A stretch of 28,324 nucleotides of DNA, taken from positions 1 to 28,324 of IMG/VR virus record IMGVR_UViG_3300017746_000099. The stretch is one strand, 5' to 3'. Numbering within the stretch: the stretch's first letter is position 1; each line of letters starts with the position of its first letter. Shown here piece by piece: positions 17,844 to 26,032 of the stretch. Both the position numbers and the translations under genes were made by a program. The notes below the pieces were generated by a model, which did no database searches, was not told the origin of the DNA, and was given only the letters and a program-made list of their open reading frames with translations. The stretch comes from a virus.

Positions 17844-19322
17844 TTACCCGTTAACTACTTTAAAGTAATATTTTTCATCCATTACAATCACATTATTATC
17901 TATATTTGTTTGTATTAATATTTGATAGTTTCTTTCTGGTTGTAAACCATTCATATAAACAGTAAAATAACTACCTGTTGGATCACAACTTATTTGTGTA
18001 TTTTGTGTGTCGAAATCTACAACAAACTCATTAGTTTCCAAATCTTTTATAGCATAATATGATGCTGATGGTAATGCTTGGTTCTGTGTATAAATAGATT
18101 CAGTTGTATAAACTCTTATAGGGAACTGTGGTCTACAGTTTAATCTAAACTGATTAATACTTTCACTATAAAATATACCTTGATTATCATCTAAGGCAAC
18201 AAATAAATCTGGGGTGGAAACTGTTTCCAATTGTGTAATATCAAATGTTGATAAAGTTACTTCAGCAGGAGTTAAAGCTCCTTCTATATTAGGCAAAGCA
18301 TTTAGTTGCTCTATTGACCAAGTTAAAGTTTCACCTGCTACATATCCTAATCCTATTTCTTTTACATATACATCTAACATAGAAGCACTATTAAAAGTAG
18401 CTCCAAAAGTAGCTCCACTACCAACACCTGCGTAAGTAGGATCATTGGGTAGAGATTGTGTAAATGAGCAAGATATAGAACTGGTTAGTTCATTTATTGG
18501 ATAAGATCCAGTTAATATTCTTCCATGTTTTAAATCACCACTACTAGTACTATAGGTAAAATCTCTCCATTTTATGTCTAACTCAGGAGGATATATAGTA
18601 TTTGTATCTACTGAATAAAAACTTAGTTGGGGAGTTACAGCACTTGAAGTTACAAATTCTGTTGAATCTTTCCATTTGATTATAAATCCTTCATTTGCTA
18701 TAGGAGTTAAACTACCAATAAGATCATTAGATGAAGAATACCATACTTTAACAATATCAGTTACCTCTGTATTTAAATCTTTATCACTTCTAAGATTAAA
18801 TATTTGTGATGATTCTAAACTTCCTATACCATCATATCCACCTGATCCTGTCCACCAGTTACATCCTCCTTCATTATTACTTCCAGAATAAGAACCAGTA
18901 GTAAGATCTTCATAAAATCCTTCTATAGGCCATTTATTTGATCCTGAATAATCACTAAATACCCAACTTACACCTGTTGTGTTTTGTCTTTGATCTAAAT
19001 ATTGACCTGATCCGTTATTCCAAGAACCGGAAATAGGATAAACATTAACTTCAGATTCTAAAATAACATTATCTGCCTTAGCAATGAATAGCTTTAGACT
19101 AGCTGTAAAGTCAAGAGAACTAGTTACAGATGCTACATTTTGTATTACATTATTTATTTGTAATTGGTCAAATTTAACTAATGATCTAGCTACATTAGAT
19201 ATAGGATTGTTATTAGTTACAAAATTTGATACCTCTAGTATAGGATCCAACCCTGTATTCATAGCAGGTTGTGCACTATAAATAGATGCATCCTGTGTTG
19301 GAAATAATTTATATACTGCCAT
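17844..19322 (-). CDS. DNRLRE-like beta-sandwich structural protein
   Basis: A 492-aa protein beginning AVYKLFPTQDASIYS, followed by MNTGLDPILEV and RSLVKFD. This is the layout of DNRLRE/CBM96-like domains: a strand, the TGxxxxLEV motif and an SRFLVKFD-like strand. Further matching elements are SLKLFIAKA, VNVYPISGSWNNGSG, TDIVKVWY and GFIIKWKDS. After a TNTIYPPELDIKW linker, residues about 293-362 hold a Gly-rich module (YAGVGSGATFGATF ... GLGYVAGETLTW) that also occurs in the 1589- and 1877-aa proteins. The C-terminal part returns to beta structure. DNRLRE domains are found in adhesins and surface proteins. A phage baseplate or side-fibre role is inferred from its place directly after gp6. 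Confidence 0.75.
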   Translation of the reverse strand: MAVYKLFPTQDASIYSAQPAMNTGLDPILEVSNFVTNNNPISNVARSLVKFDQLQINNVIQNVASVTSSLDFTASLKLFIAKADNVILESEVNVYPISGSWNNGSGQYLDQRQNTTGVSWVFSDYSGSNKWPIEGFYEDLTTGSYSGSNNEGGCNWWTGSGGYDGIGSLESSQIFNLRSDKDLNTEVTDIVKVWYSSSNDLIGSLTPIANEGFIIKWKDSTEFVTSSAVTPQLSFYSVDTNTIYPPELDIKWRDFTYSTSSGDLKHGRILTGSYPINELTSSISCSFTQSLPNDPTYAGVGSGATFGATFNSASMLDVYVKEIGLGYVAGETLTWSIEQLNALPNIEGALTPAEVTLSTFDITQLETVSTPDLFVALDDNQGIFYSESINQFRLNCRPQFPIRVYTTESIYTQNQALPSASYYAIKDLETNEFVVDFDTQNTQISCDPTGSYFTVYMNGLQPERNYQILIQTNIDNNVIVMDEKYYFKVVNG

Positions 19323-19340
19323 AGTTTTAAAATATTCTAT

Positions 19341-21197
19341 TTAAAATAATGTAACAACCCTTCCTTTGATATCATTATCTGGGTATTTTAGTTCAAATAT
19401 ACTTGGATCTAGTGATGGAAATATTGTTCCATTTTGTAATGCTCCATTCATATCATAAGCATATTTTGAATAACCTTGAGAAGTACCTGCTACATTATTT
19501 AGATTTACTTGTTTAACAGTTTGTACTCCTTCTACTTGGTCTAATAATACAAAAAGATTTGCTATAATAATAGGTTGATTTATTTGCCATTTATCTATAG
19601 AAAAATAATCTTTTAATGCTAAAATACATTCCTCTATTACTTGATTACCATTATAATCAGGAAAGGTAATTATTTCAAAATTAACATTAAAGTTTATTAC
19701 AAAAGCATTTTTAATACTAATAGTATCACTAATCATTCTATATTGATTAATGTATGTTTTTACATTTTCTTTTAACGCTTGTGACGCCGTTGTTAGTTTA
19801 CCATTTAAATCTGATGATAATAGGTAAATGTCTAATGTAGCGCTAGGACCATCATTTATATCTTCTACTAAAGGTTTTTGTGCCCAAGCTTTAGAAATAA
19901 CTCCATATTTAGGAGGCATACTAAGTGCTCTGATTAAATAATCATTAGATGTTACATTTCTAAGTTGTGTTGGAAAGTTAGAAATAGAATTTTGTCTTAT
20001 TTCCTCTATTGTATCTCCATCTTGACCACCAGAGGCTGCTATTGAATTATTTGTAGCTATAGAATCAAATACATATTGAGCTGTTGTTGGATCTAATCCA
20101 CCTCTTAAAAACTGAATAGTACTAGTAGTAGGATTAGTTAATGTATTAGATGGGATGTTTGATTGAACTCCACCTCCAGTATAATACCTAATAGTTAAAG
20201 TAGTATTACTAGGTGCAATACCATAAGTATTTGTAAATATAAAGTTAGTAGGACTATAAGCTGTTGTTAACTTACTTTGTCCAAATGGTAAACCTAAGCC
20301 TACATTATCAGGATTAGGTATTACATTTTCTGTAGTTTCTGTTGGTGAACCTGCTCCAAACTGTAACTGTAAAGTATTTGCATTTAAAAATCTTGTAGCA
20401 AATCTAGTTTGTACTCTTTTTGTTTGTAAAATATAAGGTGTATCTGCATCTGTATAAGTATTAGGGTCATTAGTATTAACATTTTTTAATCCAGTATACA
20501 CTGCATCTTGACCTAAATAATCTACTTCATACCATTGGTTACCATCTGAATCAAATACATCAATAATATTTGCAAGATTAGTTCCATTTATCTCTGTTGT
20601 AGCAAACTCTTCAGGTGCACCAAATGTTACTGATGTGTTATTAATAACACCACTAAATGCTCTTCTAGTTTTCTTTAGTAAGTAATAAGTAGGGTTACCG
20701 GCTGAAACTTGTGCTACTGATACTGTTGTAGGATCTAAAGAGTTAGATACTGAAAAATCAATAGGTTCATCTGTTGTAAACGATGTAGGACTTCCTGCTG
20801 TTGTACTTACAACTGTATTTTGGTTTACATATAAAGCATAATCAAAATCAGGCACATAAGCACTACCTGATAGTTTAGAAGGTACTTGTTGGAAAAAATC
20901 CACTAAAGTAGTAGCTAAACCTGTTGCTTTAGGTTTGTACCCGTACATATAAGCTAAATCATATAAATTATCATCCTGTCTAGCATACTGAAGGTATGTT
21001 TCTTGGACTTGATTGTCTAAGTAAAAAGATAAAACATCACCTACATAAGCAGCTTGTTCAATAAACATCATACCTGGAGATGTTTCAGTAAAATCTGTAT
21101 ATGTTGTTGGAAAATATGTTTGTGAGTAGTTTATTAGTGTATTTCTATACTCAGCAAAATCTTTATTTATATAGTTTATGTCTCTTCTGATTGCCAT
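19341..21197 (-). CDS. gp6: Baseplate wedge protein gp6 (baseplate J family)
   Basis: A 618-aa protein, close to the 660 residues of T4 gp6. It is a core subunit of the baseplate wedge, forming the ring around the hub that changes shape when the sheath contracts. The N-terminus carries the family signature at residues about 40-70 (SPGMMFIEQAAYVGDVLSFY, then LDNQVQETYLQ), followed by LAYMYGYKPKATG. The C-terminal half contains the baseplate-J-like features ISNFPTQLRNVTSNDYLIRAL and IKNAFVINFNVNFEI. Its start overlaps the gp25 stop as TAATG (base 21197 shared), so the two wedge subunits are probably co-translated. Identification is by motif recognition and the adjacent gp25. Confidence 0.92.
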   Translation of the reverse strand: MAIRRDINYINKDFAEYRNTLINYSQTYFPTTYTDFTETSPGMMFIEQAAYVGDVLSFYLDNQVQETYLQYARQDDNLYDLAYMYGYKPKATGLATTLVDFFQQVPSKLSGSAYVPDFDYALYVNQNTVVSTTAGSPTSFTTDEPIDFSVSNSLDPTTVSVAQVSAGNPTYYLLKKTRRAFSGVINNTSVTFGAPEEFATTEINGTNLANIIDVFDSDGNQWYEVDYLGQDAVYTGLKNVNTNDPNTYTDADTPYILQTKRVQTRFATRFLNANTLQLQFGAGSPTETTENVIPNPDNVGLGLPFGQSKLTTAYSPTNFIFTNTYGIAPSNTTLTIRYYTGGGVQSNIPSNTLTNPTTSTIQFLRGGLDPTTAQYVFDSIATNNSIAASGGQDGDTIEEIRQNSISNFPTQLRNVTSNDYLIRALSMPPKYGVISKAWAQKPLVEDINDGPSATLDIYLLSSDLNGKLTTASQALKENVKTYINQYRMISDTISIKNAFVINFNVNFEIITFPDYNGNQVIEECILALKDYFSIDKWQINQPIIIANLFVLLDQVEGVQTVKQVNLNNVAGTSQGYSKYAYDMNGALQNGTIFPSLDPSIFELKYPDNDIKGRVVTLF

Positions 21198-21604
21198 TAT
21201 GCGAAGTTTAATTCTAAATCATCATTAATTGTAGTGTTTATAACCGAGTAGAATACTTGTACTGTAATTGAATTATTATCTGGATTAGATAATACATTTA
21301 ATTCTTGAACATTAACATTTGGAAAATGTGTACCTATTTTATCAGCAACATCTTCTTTTAAAAAATCTAAATTATTTTCTGTTATTTGGGAAAATATAAA
21401 TTCTCTTAACCCCCCACCAAACTCAGGATTACCTGGTCTTTCTCCTACGTTAGTAAGGAAAAAGTTTATTAAGTTATTCTTAATAGCTTCCTTAGTAGTA
21501 TAATTAGGAGTAAATACTTCACCAGAGTTAAAAGGGAGACTAACTCCAATACCAACTCTTGGTCTTGTATCATTAGGAAATTTTTGTACCGCTCCAAATG
21601 CCAT
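21197..21604 (-). CDS. gp25: Baseplate wedge protein gp25 (GPW/gp25 family)
   Basis: A 135-aa protein of the expected size (T4 gp25 is 132 aa). The hallmark is GERPGNPEFGGGLREFIF at residues 54-71, the conserved gp25 EPR-like motif, where the family makes contact with gp6 and the sheath initiates. The upstream helix (TKEAIKNNLINFFLTNV) and downstream strand pattern (VNVQELNVL, SITVQVFYSV) also fit. Although often called lysozyme-like in databases, no lysozyme catalytic residues are apparent. It lies 4 nt after the 116-aa gene and overlaps gp6 by one base. Confidence 0.93.
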   Translation of the reverse strand: MAFGAVQKFPNDTRPRVGIGVSLPFNSGEVFTPNYTTKEAIKNNLINFFLTNVGERPGNPEFGGGLREFIFSQITENNLDFLKEDVADKIGTHFPNVNVQELNVLSNPDNNSITVQVFYSVINTTINDDLELNFA

Positions 21605-21608
21605 TTTA

Positions 21609-21959
21609 TTATACTTTACCTTTCATTAAATTCATAATTTGATCTGTTGATACTTCTCCTTGTGGTAGTTGACCATCAGGAGATGCGGTATTAGTATTAG
21701 TTACTTGCATAGGTACATTTGCTGATGTAGCAGATATAGTACCATTGGCATCAGGCATCATACCACCTAATACATTTTGAATATTTTCTCTCATAGCTAA
21801 CCTATTATCTTCTGACATAGGTACATTTTGTGGAGCAGGAGTTGTAGAAATCACGGGTTGAGGTGATCTTACTGCTTCCATAAGGATGTCTTTCATCTCT
21901 TCTTGAATAGCTTCTTTAACTGCTTCTTTTACAACGGACTTTAATTCACTTAGTTTCAT
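21609..21959 (-). CDS. Small protein with amphipathic N-terminal helix
   Basis: A 116-aa protein. Residues 1-30 form a strongly amphipathic, Lys/Glu-rich helix (LSELKSVVKEAVKEAIQEEM), a common start among small T4-like phage proteins. The rest is Pro/Ser/Thr/Asn-rich and probably disordered, apart from a short NRLAMRENIQNVLGGMM helix and a C-terminal STDQIMNLMKGKV helix. It heads the gp25-gp6 block and has the conserved upstream motif. I do not recognise its function. A chaperone-like or linker role in baseplate assembly is possible. Confidence 0.65.
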   Translation of the reverse strand: MKLSELKSVVKEAVKEAIQEEMKDILMEAVRSPQPVISTTPAPQNVPMSEDNRLAMRENIQNVLGGMMPDANGTISATSANVPMQVTNTNTASPDGQLPQGEVSTDQIMNLMKGKV

Positions 21960-21976
21960 ATCTTAATATATGTTTT

Positions 21977-21988
21977 GTTATAAATATT
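21977..21988 (-). promoter_or_regulatory. Candidate late promoter motif AATATTTATAAC
   Basis: The minus strand reads AATATTTATAAC, 17 nt upstream of the ATG at 21959, in a 32-nt gap. It differs in one base from the CATATTTATAAC copies at 6929 and 25005 and stands ahead of the gp25-gp6 wedge block. Confidence 0.5.
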
Positions 21989-21991
21989 GAT

Positions 21992-23341
21992 TTAATCTGC
22001 TTTTAAGTTATTTTGGACAATATAAAATGATAACTCATCAATTAATATTTGATCTTCAGCACTAAATGATCCCTCTCCCTTTAAAATCGTTACCCCAGCG
22101 CTATTTTTTCCAATAGCTCTTCTTTTATATAGTTCTCCTGTTTTACTTTGTTGATCTACTTCTACGGAAATTTCAAAACCATTTACATTGGTTACCACTG
22201 GGTTACCTTGTTCTACTGATTCTTTTCCAATAGCTAGTAGTTCATTATTAATTTCTGTCATTTCTAGCCCTTCATTTCCTTCACTTCCGCTAGCACATCT
22301 TTCTATTAATTCATCTATCTTTTTTAGATATCTTAATATTATAATTAAAGATGCTATTAAAAATACTAACGCAATAATTAATGCTTTTCTTAAATCTTTA
22401 TTAGCTTTTTCAAACTTATCAAATAACTCTTTTATACCTTCTAAAGCTGCTACTATAGGATAAACAACTGTAGGAGCTGGAGTGGAAAATATTGCTAATT
22501 TACCTGACTTAAAGGCAGCGCTAACAGCTAAAAATACAGCTACTAAAGCGGTATTAACAGCAATTACTTTATATATGTTATTTAGTTGTTTTACTATAGA
22601 ATTTCTTCTTTGAATAGCTAATTTTAATAGGGCATTACTAGGACATTTTTCTTCACCAGATTGTGCTAATTTTGTAATACCAAAAATAACTAATAATCCT
22701 ATTGCTAATGGAAAAAGTTTATTTTGAATTGAACTTGTAACAGTTAATACAGAATTTTTAACTACAACAATTGATCTTTCAATAGGATCTAAAACAAGAC
22801 TAGATACCTTTTGTATAACTTTATTTGCCTCATTTTTTAACTCAGCTGCTGCTATCTCTGCTGCTAACTCAATATTAACTAAACCAATAGGAGGTAATTC
22901 AGATAAAACCTCACCATTACCAGTAACAATAGTTTGTTGTTGAGGAGCATAACCATCTATGGTATATGCTAATTTAGGTTGACCTAAAACTACATTAGGT
23001 AAACTAGGTAAAACAGGAACTCCAAATCTTATCTCAAATTCTCCATTTGAATCGGTTTTAACTTCTTTATTGCTATCTTCATCTAATTTATATTCCAATT
23101 CACCTTCATCATTTTTAAAAGATTTCATAGGATATAATAATTCTATAAACTTTATATCAACTCCTTGTAAAGGTTCATTAGTTTGTTGATCATATATTCT
23201 TCCTTTAGTAACAAAGGTAGTAATTATAGGTTCATTTTGAGGATCATTTGTTAATTTATCTTTAAGATTAGATAAAACTTGTGAACCTCTTTGAGACTTC
23301 ATAAAACCAACAGCTAATCCTAATAGTAATTCCTCATTCAT
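21992..23341 (-). CDS. Membrane-spanning tail-region protein with carboxypeptidase-regulatory-like domain
   Basis: A 449-aa protein of unusual build. Residues about 43-160 look like a carboxypeptidase-regulatory-like beta sandwich (TKGRIYDQQTNEPLQGVDI, later TDSNGEFEIRF and LAYTIDGYAPQQ). Helical regions follow, with three hydrophobic segments of membrane-spanning length at about 209-226, 257-277 and 319-337, the second extended by another apolar stretch. The C-terminus (about 385-449) has NGFEISVEVDQQ, YKRRAIGKN and SAEDQILIDELSFYI, an ending I recall from Bacteroidota phage structural proteins. It lies 2 nt from the hub/spike gene and 32 nt before the wedge block, so a virion or tail-associated role is likely. 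It could act in membrane insertion during DNA entry or as an assembly scaffold at the membrane. Both are inference. It is too short for a usual tape measure protein. Confidence 0.7.
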   Translation of the reverse strand: MNEELLLGLAVGFMKSQRGSQVLSNLKDKLTNDPQNEPIITTFVTKGRIYDQQTNEPLQGVDIKFIELLYPMKSFKNDEGELEYKLDEDSNKEVKTDSNGEFEIRFGVPVLPSLPNVVLGQPKLAYTIDGYAPQQQTIVTGNGEVLSELPPIGLVNIELAAEIAAAELKNEANKVIQKVSSLVLDPIERSIVVVKNSVLTVTSSIQNKLFPLAIGLLVIFGITKLAQSGEEKCPSNALLKLAIQRRNSIVKQLNNIYKVIAVNTALVAVFLAVSAAFKSGKLAIFSTPAPTVVYPIVAALEGIKELFDKFEKANKDLRKALIIALVFLIASLIIILRYLKKIDELIERCASGSEGNEGLEMTEINNELLAIGKESVEQGNPVVTNVNGFEISVEVDQQSKTGELYKRRAIGKNSAGVTILKGEGSFSAEDQILIDELSFYIVQNNLKAD

Positions 23342-23343
23342 AC

Positions 23344-24639
23344 TTATGCTGTTTTAACTGATTTAGAAGTAAGATTAGGTATTTGAGACTTAATATTAGA
23401 TATACTACTTTTAATTAAGACAGAAGATGCAGCAGCAGCAGGTATTAAAGGTTCACCACTTAATGCGGTTAATAAAATATCTAAATTTTCTAATAAACTT
23501 GAAAACTGAGTTATAAAGGCATCTCCTAATACTAAAGATTCTGTAGCATTTTGTCTACCTAAAGATACTATACCTTTTGGGGATAATAAGTTTACATTAC
23601 CTTCTAATGATTTAATACCTAAACCTTCAACAGATTCCATTGCTATTGATTTTTGGGAAGACATTAAAATACTATCAACATTAGTATTAAATATTAATCT
23701 ACCAGAATTTAAAATAATCTGTTGTTGATTATATGATTGTGGTGATTGTGGTGTTTCTTTTACTATATTTGAAAAGGGAACTGAAGTGCCTTCCCCAGTT
23801 GCAGAACTTGCTACTGATACATCAATTGGAATTTGTTGGGTAGATGTTAAATAAATAGAAGATAAATCTGTATTTATATTTTCAGTTACAGGTAACCAAC
23901 CTGGTTCTCCTAAATCTTTAGGTTGTCCATTTCTTAATATTGTAATAGGACTACCAATTTCACCAGTTGTAGACCAGTTATTTTGTACTGATCCAAAGGA
24001 AGGTGAGGTACTACCTAATCTTAAACTATTAGAAAATCTACCTTCAAAAATTTGATCCCCAATAAAGGAAAGAATGGGTCTAATATTTCCCTTTTCTATA
24101 AAATCTCCTCCGCTATTACCATTTAAATCTAATTGAAATGGAGTACCACTAGGTTGTTGTATATTACCTAACTCAATAGATTCATTACTTTTATTTTGTG
24201 AAGGTGATTCAGTTGTATTAGTAGAATAAACATCAGGAATACCATTTTGTTCTGGGTGGTTCCAGATACCTATAGAGTTTAAATAATAATAGTTATATGT
24301 TCCTGTTGCTTGAGAATTACCTGTTGTAGGTAATCTAAATAATATTACTAACTCATTAACTAATGGATAGTTTTTGAATTGAGGAAATAATGGTTTAGCT
24401 AAGTTACTAGATAATGATTGGTTTGAAATTATTGGTGAGGTAGGTGTTGATACTAATTGATATTGAATAGTTCCTATTCCCCCCCACTGTCCTGTTTGAT
24501 TAAATAACTGAGAGTTACTGTTAAGAGAAATATCCACTACTCTAGCGGTTACCATCTTATCATTTAAAATACCTAACTCCTCAGTATTACCAACAGTATT
24601 AGAATTCCTACTTAAATATGATATTCCAACCTTATCCAT
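23344..24639 (-). CDS. gp5: gp5-like baseplate hub/spike protein without lysozyme domain
   Basis: A 431-aa protein. Residues about 28-130 look like the OB-fold of hub proteins (MVTARVVDISLN ... YPLVNELVILFRLP, then NYYYLNSIGIWNHPEQNG). The central part contains EGRFSNSLRLGST (about 199-211) and GSPITILRNGQ (about 228-238), followed by NTDLSSIYLTSTQQI, motifs I recall from hub proteins of T4-like marine phages. Residues about 310-372 alternate short strands (GRLIFNTNVDSILMSS, GNVNLLSPKGIVSLG) as in the intertwined beta-helix of a membrane-piercing spike. No lysozyme domain is visible between OB-fold and helix, unlike T4 gp5. The C-terminus is helical and Ala-rich. The role would be the central spike under the tail tube. 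Confidence 0.8.
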   Translation of the reverse strand: MDKVGISYLSRNSNTVGNTEELGILNDKMVTARVVDISLNSNSQLFNQTGQWGGIGTIQYQLVSTPTSPIISNQSLSSNLAKPLFPQFKNYPLVNELVILFRLPTTGNSQATGTYNYYYLNSIGIWNHPEQNGIPDVYSTNTTESPSQNKSNESIELGNIQQPSGTPFQLDLNGNSGGDFIEKGNIRPILSFIGDQIFEGRFSNSLRLGSTSPSFGSVQNNWSTTGEIGSPITILRNGQPKDLGEPGWLPVTENINTDLSSIYLTSTQQIPIDVSVASSATGEGTSVPFSNIVKETPQSPQSYNQQQIILNSGRLIFNTNVDSILMSSQKSIAMESVEGLGIKSLEGNVNLLSPKGIVSLGRQNATESLVLGDAFITQFSSLLENLDILLTALSGEPLIPAAAASSVLIKSSISNIKSQIPNLTSKSVKTA

Positions 24640-24641
24640 TA

Positions 24642-24989
24642 TTAGTCCTTAGTTGATAGATTAGTATTTAACTTATCAAGTTCAGCTAATAGTTCTTCTT
24701 TTTCAGAATCGGTAATACCCATTGAATCTTCGTTGCTACTATTATTAATCACACGCTGTACTATAGTAGCCATTTTAATGAGTTGTTCATCGTTTCTAAC
24801 GCCAATTTCTAAATATTCTTTAATAAGCGGTACTATGAGGGTAGCGTCTCCAATATCTTGTACTAGAGGTTTAAGTTCTGATATTAGACCTGATATTTGA
24901 TCTTCTTTTTTCTTTTGATTATTATAAATCTCACTTAATATGTCAGAAAATTTCTTTTTCCCAAATACTACACTGTTTAGACCGCTCAT
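24642..24989 (-). CDS. Small conserved protein next to hub gene
   Basis: A 115-aa mainly helical protein. The first 30 residues (LNSVVFGKKKFSDILSEIYN, then NQKKKEDQI) and the middle (IGDATLIVPLIKEYLEIGV, then RNDEQLIKMATIV) form a pattern I recall from short proteins next to hub/spike genes of T4-like marine phages. The C-terminus is acidic (DSEKEELLAELDKLN). It heads the block with the hub/spike and is separated from it by 2 nt, so co-translation and a role in hub assembly are plausible. T4 gp26 and gp51 are hub-assembly proteins in a comparable position, but I see no sequence basis to equate them. Confidence 0.65.
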   Translation of the reverse strand: MSGLNSVVFGKKKFSDILSEIYNNQKKKEDQISGLISELKPLVQDIGDATLIVPLIKEYLEIGVRNDEQLIKMATIVQRVINNSSNEDSMGITDSEKEELLAELDKLNTNLSTKD

Positions 24990-25004
24990 AATATTTATTT
25001 TTTA

Positions 25005-25016
25005 GTTATAAATATG
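25005..25016 (-). promoter_or_regulatory. Candidate late promoter motif CATATTTATAAC
   Basis: The minus strand reads CATATTTATAAC, 15 nt upstream of the ATG at 24989, in a 41-nt gap. It is identical over 12 bases to the copy at 6929-6940. The sigma-factor gene ends just upstream. Confidence 0.5.
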
Positions 25017-25030
25017 GAAAAAGTGTGAGT

Positions 25031-25741
25031 TTAAAATTTACAATGTCCGTTTTCTAAATAAAAATAATATTTACTTTTAAATATATCATGTAATTTATCT
25101 GCCACTTTTGTGATTTTAGGAGTTTTAACGTCAACTATTTCACGAATGTAGATATAAAGTGCCTTTTTATTAAACACATCTATTGTATCTCTCTTTCTAA
25201 ATAATTCTAAAACTGCATCAGCTATTTGAGCATCATTCTTTTTAGGAAATAATTCATAAATATTTTCGGTAACATGATTAACAAATATATCTATGTATTT
25301 ACTTAAATCATCTACAGTTTCTCCACCTATATCATCCATATCATATGAGTGAGGTGAGTTATCTTGTACTAATACATCAATATCTACTTTTTTAATTTTA
25401 GTATTGTAGTTTTTAGTAGTGTATAATATTAACCATCTTTTTACAATGGTACCAAAATAAGAGTATGCTTTAGCACCTCTACTGGGGTCAAATAAATGGA
25501 TTTTAGATAATAGGAAAACTATTATTTCATGCTGTAGATGCTCTAACTCCTCTACCTCAGTATGGTAAAACTTAAAAGTGTGGATTATATTCTCTGTAAG
25601 TTTAAAGAATGCGTAGTGAATCTTTTCCTTATATATTTTAGATTTAAACTCTGAATCTATAGATGCATTATATAATACAATAGAGTCCTCTGTCTCTTGA
25701 GTAAAATAATTTTTACTTTTAGGTTTTCTTTTTTTAATCAT
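25031..25741 (-). CDS. gp55: gp55-like late-transcription sigma factor
   Basis: A 236-aa protein resembling the RNA polymerase sigma factors of T4-like marine phages. Residues 12-27 (YFTQETEDSIVLYNAS) and 36-60 (IYKEKIHYAFFKLTENIIHTFKF) lead into the sigma region-2-like core LFDPSRGAKAYSYFGTIVKR at 83-102, the part that binds core polymerase and melts the -10. The stretch KKALYIYIREIVDV, then ITKVADKLHDIFKSKYYFYL, near the C-terminus reads like a helix-turn-helix. T4 gp55 is shorter (185 aa) and lacks a full region 4. The C-terminal part here may supply extra DNA contact. It should direct host polymerase to late promoters, plausibly the ATATTTATAAC motif found ahead of the tail blocks. It abuts the upstream gene with no spacer. 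Confidence 0.8.
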   Translation of the reverse strand: MIKKRKPKSKNYFTQETEDSIVLYNASIDSEFKSKIYKEKIHYAFFKLTENIIHTFKFYHTEVEELEHLQHEIIVFLLSKIHLFDPSRGAKAYSYFGTIVKRWLILYTTKNYNTKIKKVDIDVLVQDNSPHSYDMDDIGGETVDDLSKYIDIFVNHVTENIYELFPKKNDAQIADAVLELFRKRDTIDVFNKKALYIYIREIVDVKTPKITKVADKLHDIFKSKYYFYLENGHCKF

Positions 25742-26032
25742 TTAATTTGCTTTAAATCTTTCTAGTTTATTTTGGATTTCTTGGATATGCTTAAAAAACC
25801 ATCCAATCTCATCATCTCCCTCAAACATTCCCTTTTCATCAATTTTATTTAATCGTTCACTGGAATATTCTATTTGTTTAGTGAGTTCAATAATGTAGTT
25901 ATCATAATCAATCATTCCATCTTCTAATTTTTCTAATTTACGAAGAAGATTAATAACTGCAAATCCTAAAATTAAAACTATAGGGGATAAAACCCCTACT
26001 AGCACTTCTAATATCTCAAATTCAACTGTCAT
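25742..26032 (-). CDS. Small single-pass membrane protein with coiled coil
   Basis: A 96-aa protein. Residues about 10-30 (VLVGVLSPIVLILGFAVINL) form one transmembrane segment, followed by a Lys/Glu-rich coiled coil. The C-terminal stretch GMFEGDDEIGWFFKHIQEIQ is a motif I recall in small T4-like phage proteins. The start codon overlaps the HD gene stop (ATGA), so the two are translationally coupled. An i-spanin-like function could be imagined from the topology, but there is no partner o-spanin or holin/endolysin beside it, so the function stays unknown. Confidence 0.65.
   Translation of the reverse strand: MTVEFEILEVLVGVLSPIVLILGFAVINLLRKLEKLEDGMIDYDNYIIELTKQIEYSSERLNKIDEKGMFEGDDEIGWFFKHIQEIQNKLERFKAN

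Noticed and set aside
21197-21604. gp25-family gene as a lysozyme
   Set aside because: The name lysozyme is a legacy database label. The visible motif is the structural gp25 wedge motif and no catalytic lysozyme residues are apparent.
25742-26032. The 96-aa membrane protein as an i-spanin
   Set aside because: The topology fits loosely, but there is no overlapping o-spanin lipoprotein, holin or endolysin nearby, and the gene is coupled to the sigma and HD genes instead.
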